This document shows, piece by piece, positions 17,634 to 24,890 of a stretch of DNA of 64,000 nucleotides; the stretch's first letter is position 1, and each line of letters starts with the position of its first letter. The position numbers and the translations under genes were made by a program. The stretch comes from JADJLQ01 sp964405735 (GTDB lineage Bacteria > Bacteroidota > Bacteroidia > Chitinophagales > Saprospiraceae). The stretch is from contig CAYOPD010000004.1 of assembly GCA_964405735.1 (NCBI GenBank), positions 1 to 64,000 of the forward strand. Direction: 5' to 3'. Under the pieces are notes generated by a model. The model worked only from the letters and a program-made list of their open reading frames with translations. It was not told where the DNA came from and did not search any database.

Positions 17634-18752
17634 ATGAATTCACGCCGCCATTTTTTGCACAAACTCAGCGCTTCCCTGATTGCCCTGCCGGCATTGTCTG
17701 GCCGGGAATTGACTGAAATCAAACTGCCGGATGACCAGCCTTACGACGGTCCGGTATTGAAAGTGGCCATATTGGGCCTGGGCTCCTATGGAACCCGGGT
17801 GGCCGAGGCCATGAAGACCTGCACCCGTGCCAAATTGGTTGGGGTGATCAGTGGTACCCCTTCCAAAATCAAAGAATGGCAAACCAAATACGGTATCCCG
17901 GAAAAAAATTGTTATAACTACGAAAATTTTGACGAGATCAAAAACAATCCGGACATCGATGCGGTATACATCATCACCCCCAATTCCCTGCATGCCCCCT
18001 ATGCCATCCGGGTGGCCAAGGCCGGCAAGCACGTGATTTGTGAAAAACCCATGGCCCTAAACGCCAAAGAGGGCATGACCATGATCGCCGCCTGTAAAGC
18101 GGCCAATGTGAAACTGCTGGTAGGCTACCGGATGCACCTCGAGCCCAAAACGCTTGAAATCATTCGGATGAGAAACGACGGTGAACTTGGAAAGGTCATG
18201 TTTTTCCAGGCCCTGTGCGGTTTCCGGATCGGTGATCCAAATCAATGGCGATTAAATAAAGCCCTTGCCGGAGGGGGGGCCATGATGGACATCGGTATTT
18301 ATGCCATCAATGGTTCCAGATACATGGTCGGGGAGGAACCGGTCTGGGTAACTGCACAGGAAACCAAAACCGATCCGGTCAAATTCAAGGAAGGGGTGGA
18401 TGAGACCATTACTTTTCAGTTGGGATTCCCCAGCGGAGTGATTGCTTCCTGCCTCTCGACCTATTCCATGAACAACCTGGACCGTTTTTATTTAAACTGC
18501 GATAAAGGATGGGCCGAAATGCAGCCTTCCACCGGATACGGACCGATCAAAGCCAGGACCCATAAAGGTGAACTCACGCATACCCATGTGACGCACCAAA
18601 CGGTCCAAATGGATGAAATGTCCGACATGATCCTGGCAGGTAAAAAGCCCGTTGTATCGGTAGATGGCGAAGAAGGATTAAAAGACCTGAAAATCATCGA
18701 TGCCATCTATACCGCGGTGAAAACCGGTAAAAAAATAAGCCTGTCCCTGTAA
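17634..18752 (+). CDS. Gfo/Idh/MocA family oxidoreductase, exported
   Basis: 372 residues with leader MNSRRHFLHKLSASLIALPAL (Arg-Arg and hydrophobic core, Tat-like). The Rossmann motif is VAILGLGSYGTRVAEAM (about 42-58), followed by ICEKPMALNAKEG (EKP motif, about 138) and GGGAMMDIGIYAING (about 216). The family oxidises or reduces sugars and related compounds with NAD(P). Nothing indicates the substrate. It follows a 266-base gap with no clear element. Similar exported oxidoreductases occur at 51774. Confidence 0.83.
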   Translation: MNSRRHFLHKLSASLIALPALSGRELTEIKLPDDQPYDGPVLKVAILGLGSYGTRVAEAMKTCTRAKLVGVISGTPSKIKEWQTKYGIPEKNCYNYENFDEIKNNPDIDAVYIITPNSLHAPYAIRVAKAGKHVICEKPMALNAKEGMTMIAACKAANVKLLVGYRMHLEPKTLEIIRMRNDGELGKVMFFQALCGFRIGDPNQWRLNKALAGGGAMMDIGIYAINGSRYMVGEEPVWVTAQETKTDPVKFKEGVDETITFQLGFPSGVIASCLSTYSMNNLDRFYLNCDKGWAEMQPSTGYGPIKARTHKGELTHTHVTHQTVQMDEMSDMILAGKKPVVSVDGEEGLKDLKIIDAIYTAVKTGKKISLSL

Positions 18753-18763
18753 CTCCGGCGGGG

Positions 18764-18802
18764 ATTATAATCCGGAAACCAAGATTTGTTTTATTAAATC
18801 TT
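18764..18802. terminator. Hairpins between convergent oxidoreductase and phosphotriesterase genes
   Basis: A 12-base perfect palindrome GGATTATAATCC (18764-18775) and a stem AAGATTT/AAATCTT (18781-18787 with 18796-18802, loop GTTTTATT). The second overlaps the stop codon of the leftward gene. They may form a bidirectional terminator; the stems are A/T-rich and weak. Confidence 0.35.
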
Positions 18803-19807
18803 CTCTACGGAAATGCCGAAAGCTCGGGCTGGATTTTTCTTCAGGAGAAGGTCGAAGTCTTCCTGCTTGAATCCTTCTGTTTTCAGGGCAGGAATAAGCT
18901 GAGTGAATATCGCGGTATAAGCGCGTATGGTTTGATTTGTTTTTTGGGGGTCATACCATCCGGCATCGTGGGAGATCAGGATACGGTCGAGAATACCCTG
19001 CTCACGCGCGAATATCAGTTTATTCAAATGTTTCTGAAGTTCCCAGCCTAAGCCGTCCAAACTGATCCAGCACCCAGAGGCTGCTGCCCGGAGATAGTTG
19101 TGATCCTCTTTTTCGTTTTGGGCATGTACCCAGATAAATGCCCGGGGAGAAACACCGGTTTCCTTCAGGATTTCCAATTGAGGCCACAATCCACGGGCTT
19201 CTCCGGTATGCGAGGCAATGGTAAGGCCTGTCTGAAGATGGGTAATTGCGGCCGCCTTCACCAGTTTTTGCTGCATGGGATGCAGGGTATCCGTGGCATC
19301 CACACCAATTTTTATAAAGCCGGGTTTTACCAGGGTCCCTTCGATGCCATGGGTCCACTCCCCGATCCAGATTTCAGCCAGGGCTTCTGGTTCCGATGCG
19401 AACGCAAAACCGGGAATGTATTTATTCTTAACGGCCCCGTAAAATCCGGTATTCGTGATGATTGGTATTCCTGTCTTTTGGGACATTTTTTCAAGCAGGT
19501 GGACGTCCCTGCCCAAATAAGCCGGGGTGGCATCCACAAAAAAACCAACCTGGTACTGCTGCAGTTCATGTAAAAATGGCAGGGTCGATTGCATCACCGA
19601 ATCGTGATCCCAGGCATTGGGATCCAGGCTATCCGCCCCGGTAAAATCCACAAGGATGTGCTCGTGACTAAGCCAGCTGATGGTATCAGGAAAAGACATT
19701 GAACCTGAAACCGTCTGGATCACGAAGTGCTCTTGCTGACCTTTACAGGAAATAAATAGATTGCCCCATACTAATAAAAATAAGGATAAGCTTAAGCTTA
19801 AATACAT
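18794..19807 (-). CDS. Phosphotriesterase-family lipoprotein
   Basis: 337 residues. The leader ends at LFISCKG, a lipobox, so it is probably anchored outside the cytoplasm. The mature part has the metal ligands of the amidohydrolase phosphotriesterase family: WLSHEHILVDF (HxH near 45), GFIKIGVDA (bridging Lys near 170), IASHTGEARG (His near 205), FIWVHAQNEKED (His) and ISHDAGWYD (Asp). Members are often lactonases or phosphotriesterases; the substrate is unknown. Last gene of a leftward thioredoxin-cupin-phosphotriesterase set, with 14 bases to the cupin stop. Confidence 0.85.
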   Translation of the reverse strand: MYLSLSLSLFLLVWGNLFISCKGQQEHFVIQTVSGSMSFPDTISWLSHEHILVDFTGADSLDPNAWDHDSVMQSTLPFLHELQQYQVGFFVDATPAYLGRDVHLLEKMSQKTGIPIITNTGFYGAVKNKYIPGFAFASEPEALAEIWIGEWTHGIEGTLVKPGFIKIGVDATDTLHPMQQKLVKAAAITHLQTGLTIASHTGEARGLWPQLEILKETGVSPRAFIWVHAQNEKEDHNYLRAAASGCWISLDGLGWELQKHLNKLIFAREQGILDRILISHDAGWYDPQKTNQTIRAYTAIFTQLIPALKTEGFKQEDFDLLLKKNPARAFGISVEKI

Positions 19808-19821
19808 TCCAGCATTTGATT

Positions 19822-20187
19822 TTAAATGGACTCCAGTTCCTTACGGGTAAAACCGTTATCCCGATCGCCGGTATTCAGGGTAGAAGCAGGTTCAAACAAC
19901 AGGATGGCGACTTCCTTCCGTGCGAAGGGTTTATGCTCGACACCGCGAGGTACGACCAGAAATTCATTTTCAATGAGGGGGACGATGCGGTCACGAAAAT
20001 GCATTTCAAATTCACCTTTCAGGACCAGGAACAGTTCATCTTCGTGTTCGTGTTTGTGCCATATAAACTCACCTTCGAATTTGACCAGTTTGACCAGTTG
20101 ACCATTGAGCTCGGCAACTATTCGGGGATTAAAATAATCAGAAAACAGGGAAAGTTTCTGATTGATATTTACAGGGGAAATGGGCAT
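19822..20187 (-). CDS. Small cupin protein
   Basis: About 121 residues. One cupin domain: FIWHKHEHEDELFLVLKGEFEMHF (motif 1, H-x-H...E) and ENEFLVVPRGVEHKPFA (motif 2, His). This is the common cupin_2 type that binds a metal; the role is unknown. An in-frame ATG six codons upstream is an alternative start. It lies 30 bases downstream of the thioredoxin gene and 14 bases upstream of the phosphotriesterase gene, indicating an operon. Confidence 0.84.
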   Translation of the reverse strand: MPISPVNINQKLSLFSDYFNPRIVAELNGQLVKLVKFEGEFIWHKHEHEDELFLVLKGEFEMHFRDRIVPLIENEFLVVPRGVEHKPFARKEVAILLFEPASTLNTGDRDNGFTRKELESI

Positions 20188-20217
20188 CCGGTGTTTTTTG
20201 AACAAGCCCCCTGTGGA

Positions 20218-20721
20218 TCAGGTCCTCTTGGCGATCATCTGATCCACCCCGGCCATAAAATCTTTGGCAGAAGCCATATATCCGGTTTTACCCAGGGCCT
20301 TGATATTGTATTTCTTTGTTGCTTTTTCCTGTTCCAGGTCAAAAACCCAGATGGTAGGGTATCCCGTTACCTGGAAAGCCTGCTGGAGGGAATAATTCTG
20401 ATTTCGAATCTTTTCGGGAAGCGCTTTACTACGGGGAAAATCGAGCTCCAGGAGGACTACTTTTTTAGCTGCCCATTTTTTGAAATCTTCGGTCAGGAAG
20501 ACGGCGGCGGACAGGCGCTTACACCAACCGCACCAGTCACTTCCTGTAAAATTGGCCAAAATCGGTTTTCCGGTTTTTTGAGATAAAGCATAAGCTTCAT
20601 CAATATTGGTTAGCCAGCCTTCATGGGTGGCTTTATATTCCGATTGGGCCCGAAGGTCCAAAGAAAGCAGACTGAGCGAAATAAGAAGCGAAAAACTGAA
20701 AAAGAGTGGAACTGTTTTCAT
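20218..20721 (-). CDS. Exported thioredoxin-family protein
   Basis: 167 residues with a signal peptide (1-25, ending DLRAQ). The thioredoxin active site is FTGSDWCGWCKRL (CxxC near residues 62-65), followed by an insert-containing fold with VLLELDFPRSKALPEKI and YPTIWVFDL (cis-Pro). Such DUF255/thioredoxin_7-like proteins reduce or form disulfides outside the cytoplasm. It is the first gene of the leftward operon and has a -7 box 24 bases upstream. Confidence 0.85.
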   Translation of the reverse strand: MKTVPLFFSFSLLISLSLLSLDLRAQSEYKATHEGWLTNIDEAYALSQKTGKPILANFTGSDWCGWCKRLSAAVFLTEDFKKWAAKKVVLLELDFPRSKALPEKIRNQNYSLQQAFQVTGYPTIWVFDLEQEKATKKYNIKALGKTGYMASAKDFMAGVDQMIAKRT

Positions 20722-20744
20722 GTAAACTATAATTATATCGCCGT

Positions 20745-20752
20745 CAAAAATA
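20745..20752 (-). promoter_or_regulatory. -7 box of the thioredoxin-cupin-phosphotriesterase operon
   Basis: TATTTTTG on the minus strand matches TAnnTTTG and lies 23 bases ahead of the thioredoxin start. No -33 partner at ideal spacing. Confidence 0.5.
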
Positions 20753-20907
20753 ATGGTTTCTGCGCATTGTTGTCTTCAAATCGGACTACTTGTCCCGGTA
20801 AAAAACAAATTCCGAAAGGAAGGGATTAGAATTTGGCCGTTTTTTAACATACCGGTAAATATTTTCCATTGGCTTAGCCCATAATTTTAAAACCTAACTG
20901 CTCTTTT

Positions 20908-21519
20908 ATGAAAAAAATATTTTTTATACTATTGTTATTCAAAATTCAGGCAGTGGCCGCACAGGCTCCGGTCGGAGGTCCATGTGAAGGCTGTGAAGCT
21001 GTATTTGAAAATACGGTACCCTTTGAACAATTGGGACATGAAGTCTATTTACCGGACTGGAAAGACCAGGGCCCCCGGATGGTCGTCCGGGGAAGGGTTT
21101 TTAAAAAAGACGGGAAAACACCGGCGGAAGGTGTAGTCCTCTATGTATATCACACCGACCAAAAAGGAATCTATCCGGTGCGGGAACAGGATAAAGGATG
21201 GGCAAGACATCACGGTTATATTCGTGGCTGGCTAAAAACCAATGCACGGGGAGAATATGCCATCTATACCCTCAATCCGGCAGCTTATCCCAACGAACGA
21301 TTCGCCGCCCACATACATGTGTTTGTCAAGGAACCGGATAAAAATCCCTACTATATTGATGAATATCTTTTTGAGGGCGACCCCTTTCTCACCGAAAAAG
21401 AAATCAAGCCCTCCCGTCCAAGAGGGGGCAAAGGCCTGATCAGCCTTGAAAAGCAAAATGGACTGCTGGTGGGAAAAAGGGATATCACCCTGGGTTTAAA
21501 TGTACCGGGTTATCATTAA
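20908..21519 (+). CDS. Exported intradiol ring-cleavage dioxygenase
   Basis: 203 residues with a signal peptide (1-20). The body matches intradiol dioxygenases (catechol/protocatechuate type): VVRGRVFKKDGKTPAEGVVLYVYHTDQKGIYP (beta-sandwich with first Tyr ligand), RHHGYIRGWLKTNARGEYAIYTLNPAAYP (second Tyr region) and HIHVFVKEPDKNPYYIDEYLFEGDP (His ligands near 130-132). The Fe(III) set of two Tyr and two His appears present. Secreted stand-alone members are seen in many Bacteroidota, with unclear substrate. It pairs with the following propeller-like gene, 12 bases away. Confidence 0.82.
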   Translation: MKKIFFILLLFKIQAVAAQAPVGGPCEGCEAVFENTVPFEQLGHEVYLPDWKDQGPRMVVRGRVFKKDGKTPAEGVVLYVYHTDQKGIYPVREQDKGWARHHGYIRGWLKTNARGEYAIYTLNPAAYPNERFAAHIHVFVKEPDKNPYYIDEYLFEGDPFLTEKEIKPSRPRGGKGLISLEKQNGLLVGKRDITLGLNVPGYH

Positions 21520-21531
21520 TTTTAGATACTT

Positions 21532-22362
21532 ATGAAAGCCCGGAACCTGTTCATTATCCTTGCAGGCAGTCTGTCTTTTTGCGGACTTGCGCACCCCGGA
21601 CCCGGTATCGTCAAAGACAGTAAGGGGAATATTTATTACACCGACTTATCGGCCGTTTGGAAAATCATTCCTTCAGGCGAAAAAACAAAAGTGGTCACCG
21701 GGGTACATACTCATCTTCTGTATCTTGATTCCAGGGACAATTTGTACGGCGAACATCTTTGGTACAATGGTGAACAGGCCGATACGTGGGGAAGTTACGC
21801 CTGGTGCCTTCATGCAAATGGCCGGCTGGATACTGTTCATGGGCCCCTGAACGGATTTCTTCACGGTTTATATTCATTCAACAGGGACCGATTGGAAAAT
21901 CAATACTGGGTTCAACACGGACCGGTTAAAAAGTTTTTCCGAAAAACGCCGGATGGGAAAATTGATAAAATCGCTGAGGCGCGTTTGGAAGATCCGGGTT
22001 GGATCGAAGTCAGCCCGGATGGCCGGGTTTATTTTGTTGCCGGCAACCATCTCTATCAGCTCGACACCACTGGAAATTTTTCAATATTGACTCCCAATAT
22101 CGGTTCAATATCCATTACCCGTTCACCTATGCCCGATCCTTATGTTGCCGGATTGTGGATATATATGGACCGCATTTATGTGGCTGACTACTCTGGCAGA
22201 CAAGTCAAACAAGTCACGGCGAATGGCCGGGTCCGCGTGGTCGCACGTTCGGAATCTCCCTGGTCCCCGGTGAGTGGGGTTTTCGACAACCTGGGCAACC
22301 TTTGGCTGCTTGAAAACAATATGGACAATACGGTAAGGGTGAGGAAAATAAGAACCCCCTGA
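21532..22362 (+). CDS. Exported beta-propeller (SMP-30/NHL-like) protein
   Basis: 276 residues with a signal peptide (1-20). The repeats are propeller-like: GPGIVKDSKGNIYYTDLSAVWKI, GWIEVSPDGRVYFVAGNHLYQLD, YMDRIYVADYSGRQVKQV and GVFDNLGNLWLLEN. Each contains a D-x-x-G-N-x-Y type blade signature. Such folds bind ligands or hydrolyse lactones, but no active-site residues are recognisable. Likely co-transcribed with the intradiol dioxygenase, suggesting a shared exported aromatic or lactone substrate (inference). Confidence 0.7.
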   Translation: MKARNLFIILAGSLSFCGLAHPGPGIVKDSKGNIYYTDLSAVWKIIPSGEKTKVVTGVHTHLLYLDSRDNLYGEHLWYNGEQADTWGSYAWCLHANGRLDTVHGPLNGFLHGLYSFNRDRLENQYWVQHGPVKKFFRKTPDGKIDKIAEARLEDPGWIEVSPDGRVYFVAGNHLYQLDTTGNFSILTPNIGSISITRSPMPDPYVAGLWIYMDRIYVADYSGRQVKQVTANGRVRVVARSESPWSPVSGVFDNLGNLWLLENNMDNTVRVRKIRTP

Positions 22363-22401
22363 TTCCGTAAGAATACGTTGTAAATCTTTCCCGGATTTTT
22401 T

Positions 22402-22851
22402 TTATGCTGATTTTTGGGGCCTTCCTCTTCTTTTCTTTTCAGGGGCAGGAACAGAGGTGATGGCTTTGGCGGGCCGGCCCCTTTTTTTCAAAATCGGTTC
22501 TGCAGCAGATGCGGCTGCCTTGGCAGGCCTTCCTCTTCTTTTCTTAATAGGGGTCACCGTAAAAGCAACTGCTTTAGCCGGTCTTCCTCTTTTTTTCATA
22601 CCCACTAAATTGGCCAGTGGGGATGCTTTTGCAGGCCGGCCTCTTTTTTTGACCGATGGGGCGCCCTTTTTTGAAGCGGGCTTGGCGGGCCGGCCTCTTT
22701 TTTTGGTGGTTATTTTTGAATCGGATTTTTTAAGGGATTCTGCATATTTATTGTTCAGGAAGGTGCTGATTCGTTGCGCGGCCGATCCGTCCAGTCCGTC
22801 CAGCAGATCTACACAAATCGACAATACATTGATTTCATCTGAATTCGCCAT
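22402..22851 (-). CDS. Multi-AT-hook DNA-binding protein
   Basis: 149 residues. Residues 1-45 form a small acidic-to-neutral domain (LDGLDGSAAQRISTFLNNKYAESLKK). From about 50 to the end there are six copies of the AT-hook core RGRP, each within KKRGRPAK or KKRRGRPAK/QK, spaced by 10-14 residues of Ala/Pro/Ser/Thr. AT-hooks bind the minor groove of A/T-rich DNA; the protein is probably a nucleoid-associated or regulatory protein. A -7 box TAACTTTG is located 37 bases upstream. The gene is flanked by unrelated genes. Confidence 0.85.
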   Translation of the reverse strand: MANSDEINVLSICVDLLDGLDGSAAQRISTFLNNKYAESLKKSDSKITTKKRGRPAKPASKKGAPSVKKRGRPAKASPLANLVGMKKRGRPAKAVAFTVTPIKKRRGRPAKAAASAAEPILKKRGRPAKAITSVPAPEKKRRGRPQKSA

Positions 22852-22888
22852 CTTAGGAAATTTGGTTATTAGTTAAAAAAATAAAACG

Positions 22889-22896
22889 CAAAGTTA
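22889..22896 (-). promoter_or_regulatory. -7 box of the AT-hook gene
   Basis: TAACTTTG on the minus strand matches TAnnTTTG and lies 37 bases before the start. The 280-base gap from 22860 to 23142 holds nothing else clear. Confidence 0.5.
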
Positions 22897-23142
22897 CCTG
22901 ATTTTAAGCTGAAATAATCCTTGATTTCAGGAATTGTTATGACAAATTTCTATAATGAAATGCAAAGGGAATCAAATTATAAGGTCATGGATGCAATAAA
23001 TTTTTTTTATTGGAATAAACGCCTGCATCGCTGATTTTCCTGGTTATCGGGCCTGGCAAAAATCCAGGTTAAAAACAAATCATATCCTTAATCTGAAACA
23101 TCTGGATGCCAACCGCTCAATGGTGAATTACAGCTTATAAAT

Positions 23143-24204
23143 TCAACGGAAGGCCCCTTGTTTGTGCATGACCCCAAACCACCATGGCGGGATCAGAGCA
23201 TGTAAAATGGCTGCCGGGTAACCCCAGGGGAGTTTGGGGCTTTGTTTTTTGGGTGAAAGAGCATGATATGGAAGGTTAGCGTGGGTATGATGATCGGCAT
23301 GCCGGGTCAATTCATACAGAAATATCCTTCCCAGTGGTTGTTCGGCATCCCAGGATAATCCTTCATGTATGTGTTCCGGGCTTCCATCCTTTTCGCTGTT
23401 CCTCGACAGGCCGTAATGCTCAATATAATTGACACTTTCAAGGAAAAGAACTCCTATGATGGCCACTACCAGGGCCATCATTGCTGCAAACCATGAAAAG
23501 AAAAGGACAATCGTTGCCAGATAAAGGATGGATGCGATCAGAAAAACGAGCATGGTATTTTTAATCGATAAAAAAGGAATTTGTTTTAATCGGATCTCAT
23601 CCAGTTGGATCTTCCATGCATGTAAGTATGACTGGCAGACCGACCGGAGCCAGAAGGCATAAATCGTTTCTCCTTTGAGGGCGGTGGCGGGATCTTCGGT
23701 AGTGGCAATATTCCGGTGGTGTCCCTTGTTGTGTTCGATGTAAAAATGGAGATATAAAGCAGGAAGCAGAAACAGCCAGGCCAGCACATGATGGTAACCT
23801 TCCCTCCGATGCCCCAGTTCATGGCCGATGTTGATCCCCGAGGTGCCCAGGATCAAACCAACATTGAGTGCAAGGCCGACATGTTCTGCCGGGGTAATGG
23901 TTTTATGGATAAGCAAGTACAGATACCATATTATAATACCATACAAAACCGGAAGATGGAGGTATAAAAACCAGTCAAACAACTTGCTGGAGGGCCGTTC
24001 GACCGGTTCCGAGTTGATTTCAGGGGATTTAAACCAAAGACTTTCCACCATGGGAATCACCAAAAATCCGATATACATGGCCCCGGGCGAAAACCATCCC
24101 CGGAGGAGGAGTCCGGCCAGGGCACTAGCAGGCGCTGTGTAAGCAAGCAGGTAAAGCCATTTATTTATATGGTGATCAGCCGGTTTTGCCATAGAATTAA
24201 TCAT
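23143..24204 (-). CDS. alkB: Alkane 1-monooxygenase (AlkB-type membrane hydroxylase)
   Basis: 353 residues with several membrane helices. The three His boxes plus the fourth motif are complete: HELGHRR (about 134), EHNKGHHRN (about 165), NYIEHYGL (about 265), RHADHHTHAN (about 295). These bind the di-iron centre that hydroxylates n-alkanes or related chains at the terminal carbon in the membrane. It needs rubredoxin and a reductase, but none is adjacent. The upstream gap (24205-24361) has no strong promoter. An in-frame ATG four codons in is an alternative start. Confidence 0.9.
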   Translation of the reverse strand: MINSMAKPADHHINKWLYLLAYTAPASALAGLLLRGWFSPGAMYIGFLVIPMVESLWFKSPEINSEPVERPSSKLFDWFLYLHLPVLYGIIIWYLYLLIHKTITPAEHVGLALNVGLILGTSGINIGHELGHRREGYHHVLAWLFLLPALYLHFYIEHNKGHHRNIATTEDPATALKGETIYAFWLRSVCQSYLHAWKIQLDEIRLKQIPFLSIKNTMLVFLIASILYLATIVLFFSWFAAMMALVVAIIGVLFLESVNYIEHYGLSRNSEKDGSPEHIHEGLSWDAEQPLGRIFLYELTRHADHHTHANLPYHALSPKKQSPKLPWGYPAAILHALIPPWWFGVMHKQGAFR

Positions 24205-24361
24205 TCAGGAATTCAACCACAAAATAGAATTTAATCTTTATTTTGGATGAGGATCATTCTGCTGACCGCAATCAGTTTTTTGAATGAGTCCGATCATCCA
24301 GGATAAAAATGTCCTGAATGAAATTTGTCCTGTCCTTAAAAAAAAAATAAAATCCTGATTT

Positions 24362-24841
24362 ATGAAAACTTCAATCTTCAATTTTTTTCTGGCCTTGCTT
24401 TTTATGAGTGGGCTTTATCTTGTGTCATGCCAGTCCAAAGGCGTTAAAACGGATACTCCGCCTCTGGATGTTCAGGAATTGACCAAAAACCAACCGGAAA
24501 CCCATGGTACCGAATTAAAAGAGTCCGACATCGTCATCACCTCTCCGCTGGACCAGGCCATGGCCACCAAGGGAAGCGCGACGTATGACGTCAAATGCAA
24601 AAGCTGTCATCGGCTTTCCGAAGAAAGGCTGGTCGGACCGGGCTGGAAAGGGGTGACCAAAATGCGCAAGCCCGTCTGGATCATGAACATGATCACCAAT
24701 GTGGAAATGATGCTGGAGACCGATCCCGAAGCTCAGAAACTGCTGGAGCAGTGTCTGGTGCGGATGCCCAATCAAAATGTGACCCTGACCGAAGCCAGGG
24801 AGATCCTCGAATTCATGCGGAAAAACGACGGAGAACTTTAA
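24362..24841 (+). CDS. c-type cytochrome of the nos cluster
   Basis: 159 residues. The lipobox LVSCQ ends the leader (residues 1-22), so it is probably a lipoprotein facing the periplasm. One haem site, KCKSCH, near residue 80, then a possible Met ligand (VRMPNQ, about 137). It lies 49 bases upstream of nosZ, and a small c-type cytochrome next to nosZ is common in clade II clusters, where it may hand electrons to NosZ. That role here is inferred. Confidence 0.82.
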   Translation: MKTSIFNFFLALLFMSGLYLVSCQSKGVKTDTPPLDVQELTKNQPETHGTELKESDIVITSPLDQAMATKGSATYDVKCKSCHRLSEERLVGPGWKGVTKMRKPVWIMNMITNVEMMLETDPEAQKLLEQCLVRMPNQNVTLTEAREILEFMRKNDGEL

Positions 24842-24890
24842 TCCGATCCCAATAATCAGATGTAGTAATCATTCAATAAACTTATCGAAT

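Noticed and set aside
24205..24361. FNR-type site (TTGAT-N4-ATCAA) upstream of the nos operon
   Set aside because: Looked for because nos genes are often oxygen- or NO-controlled; no sequence of this quality was found.
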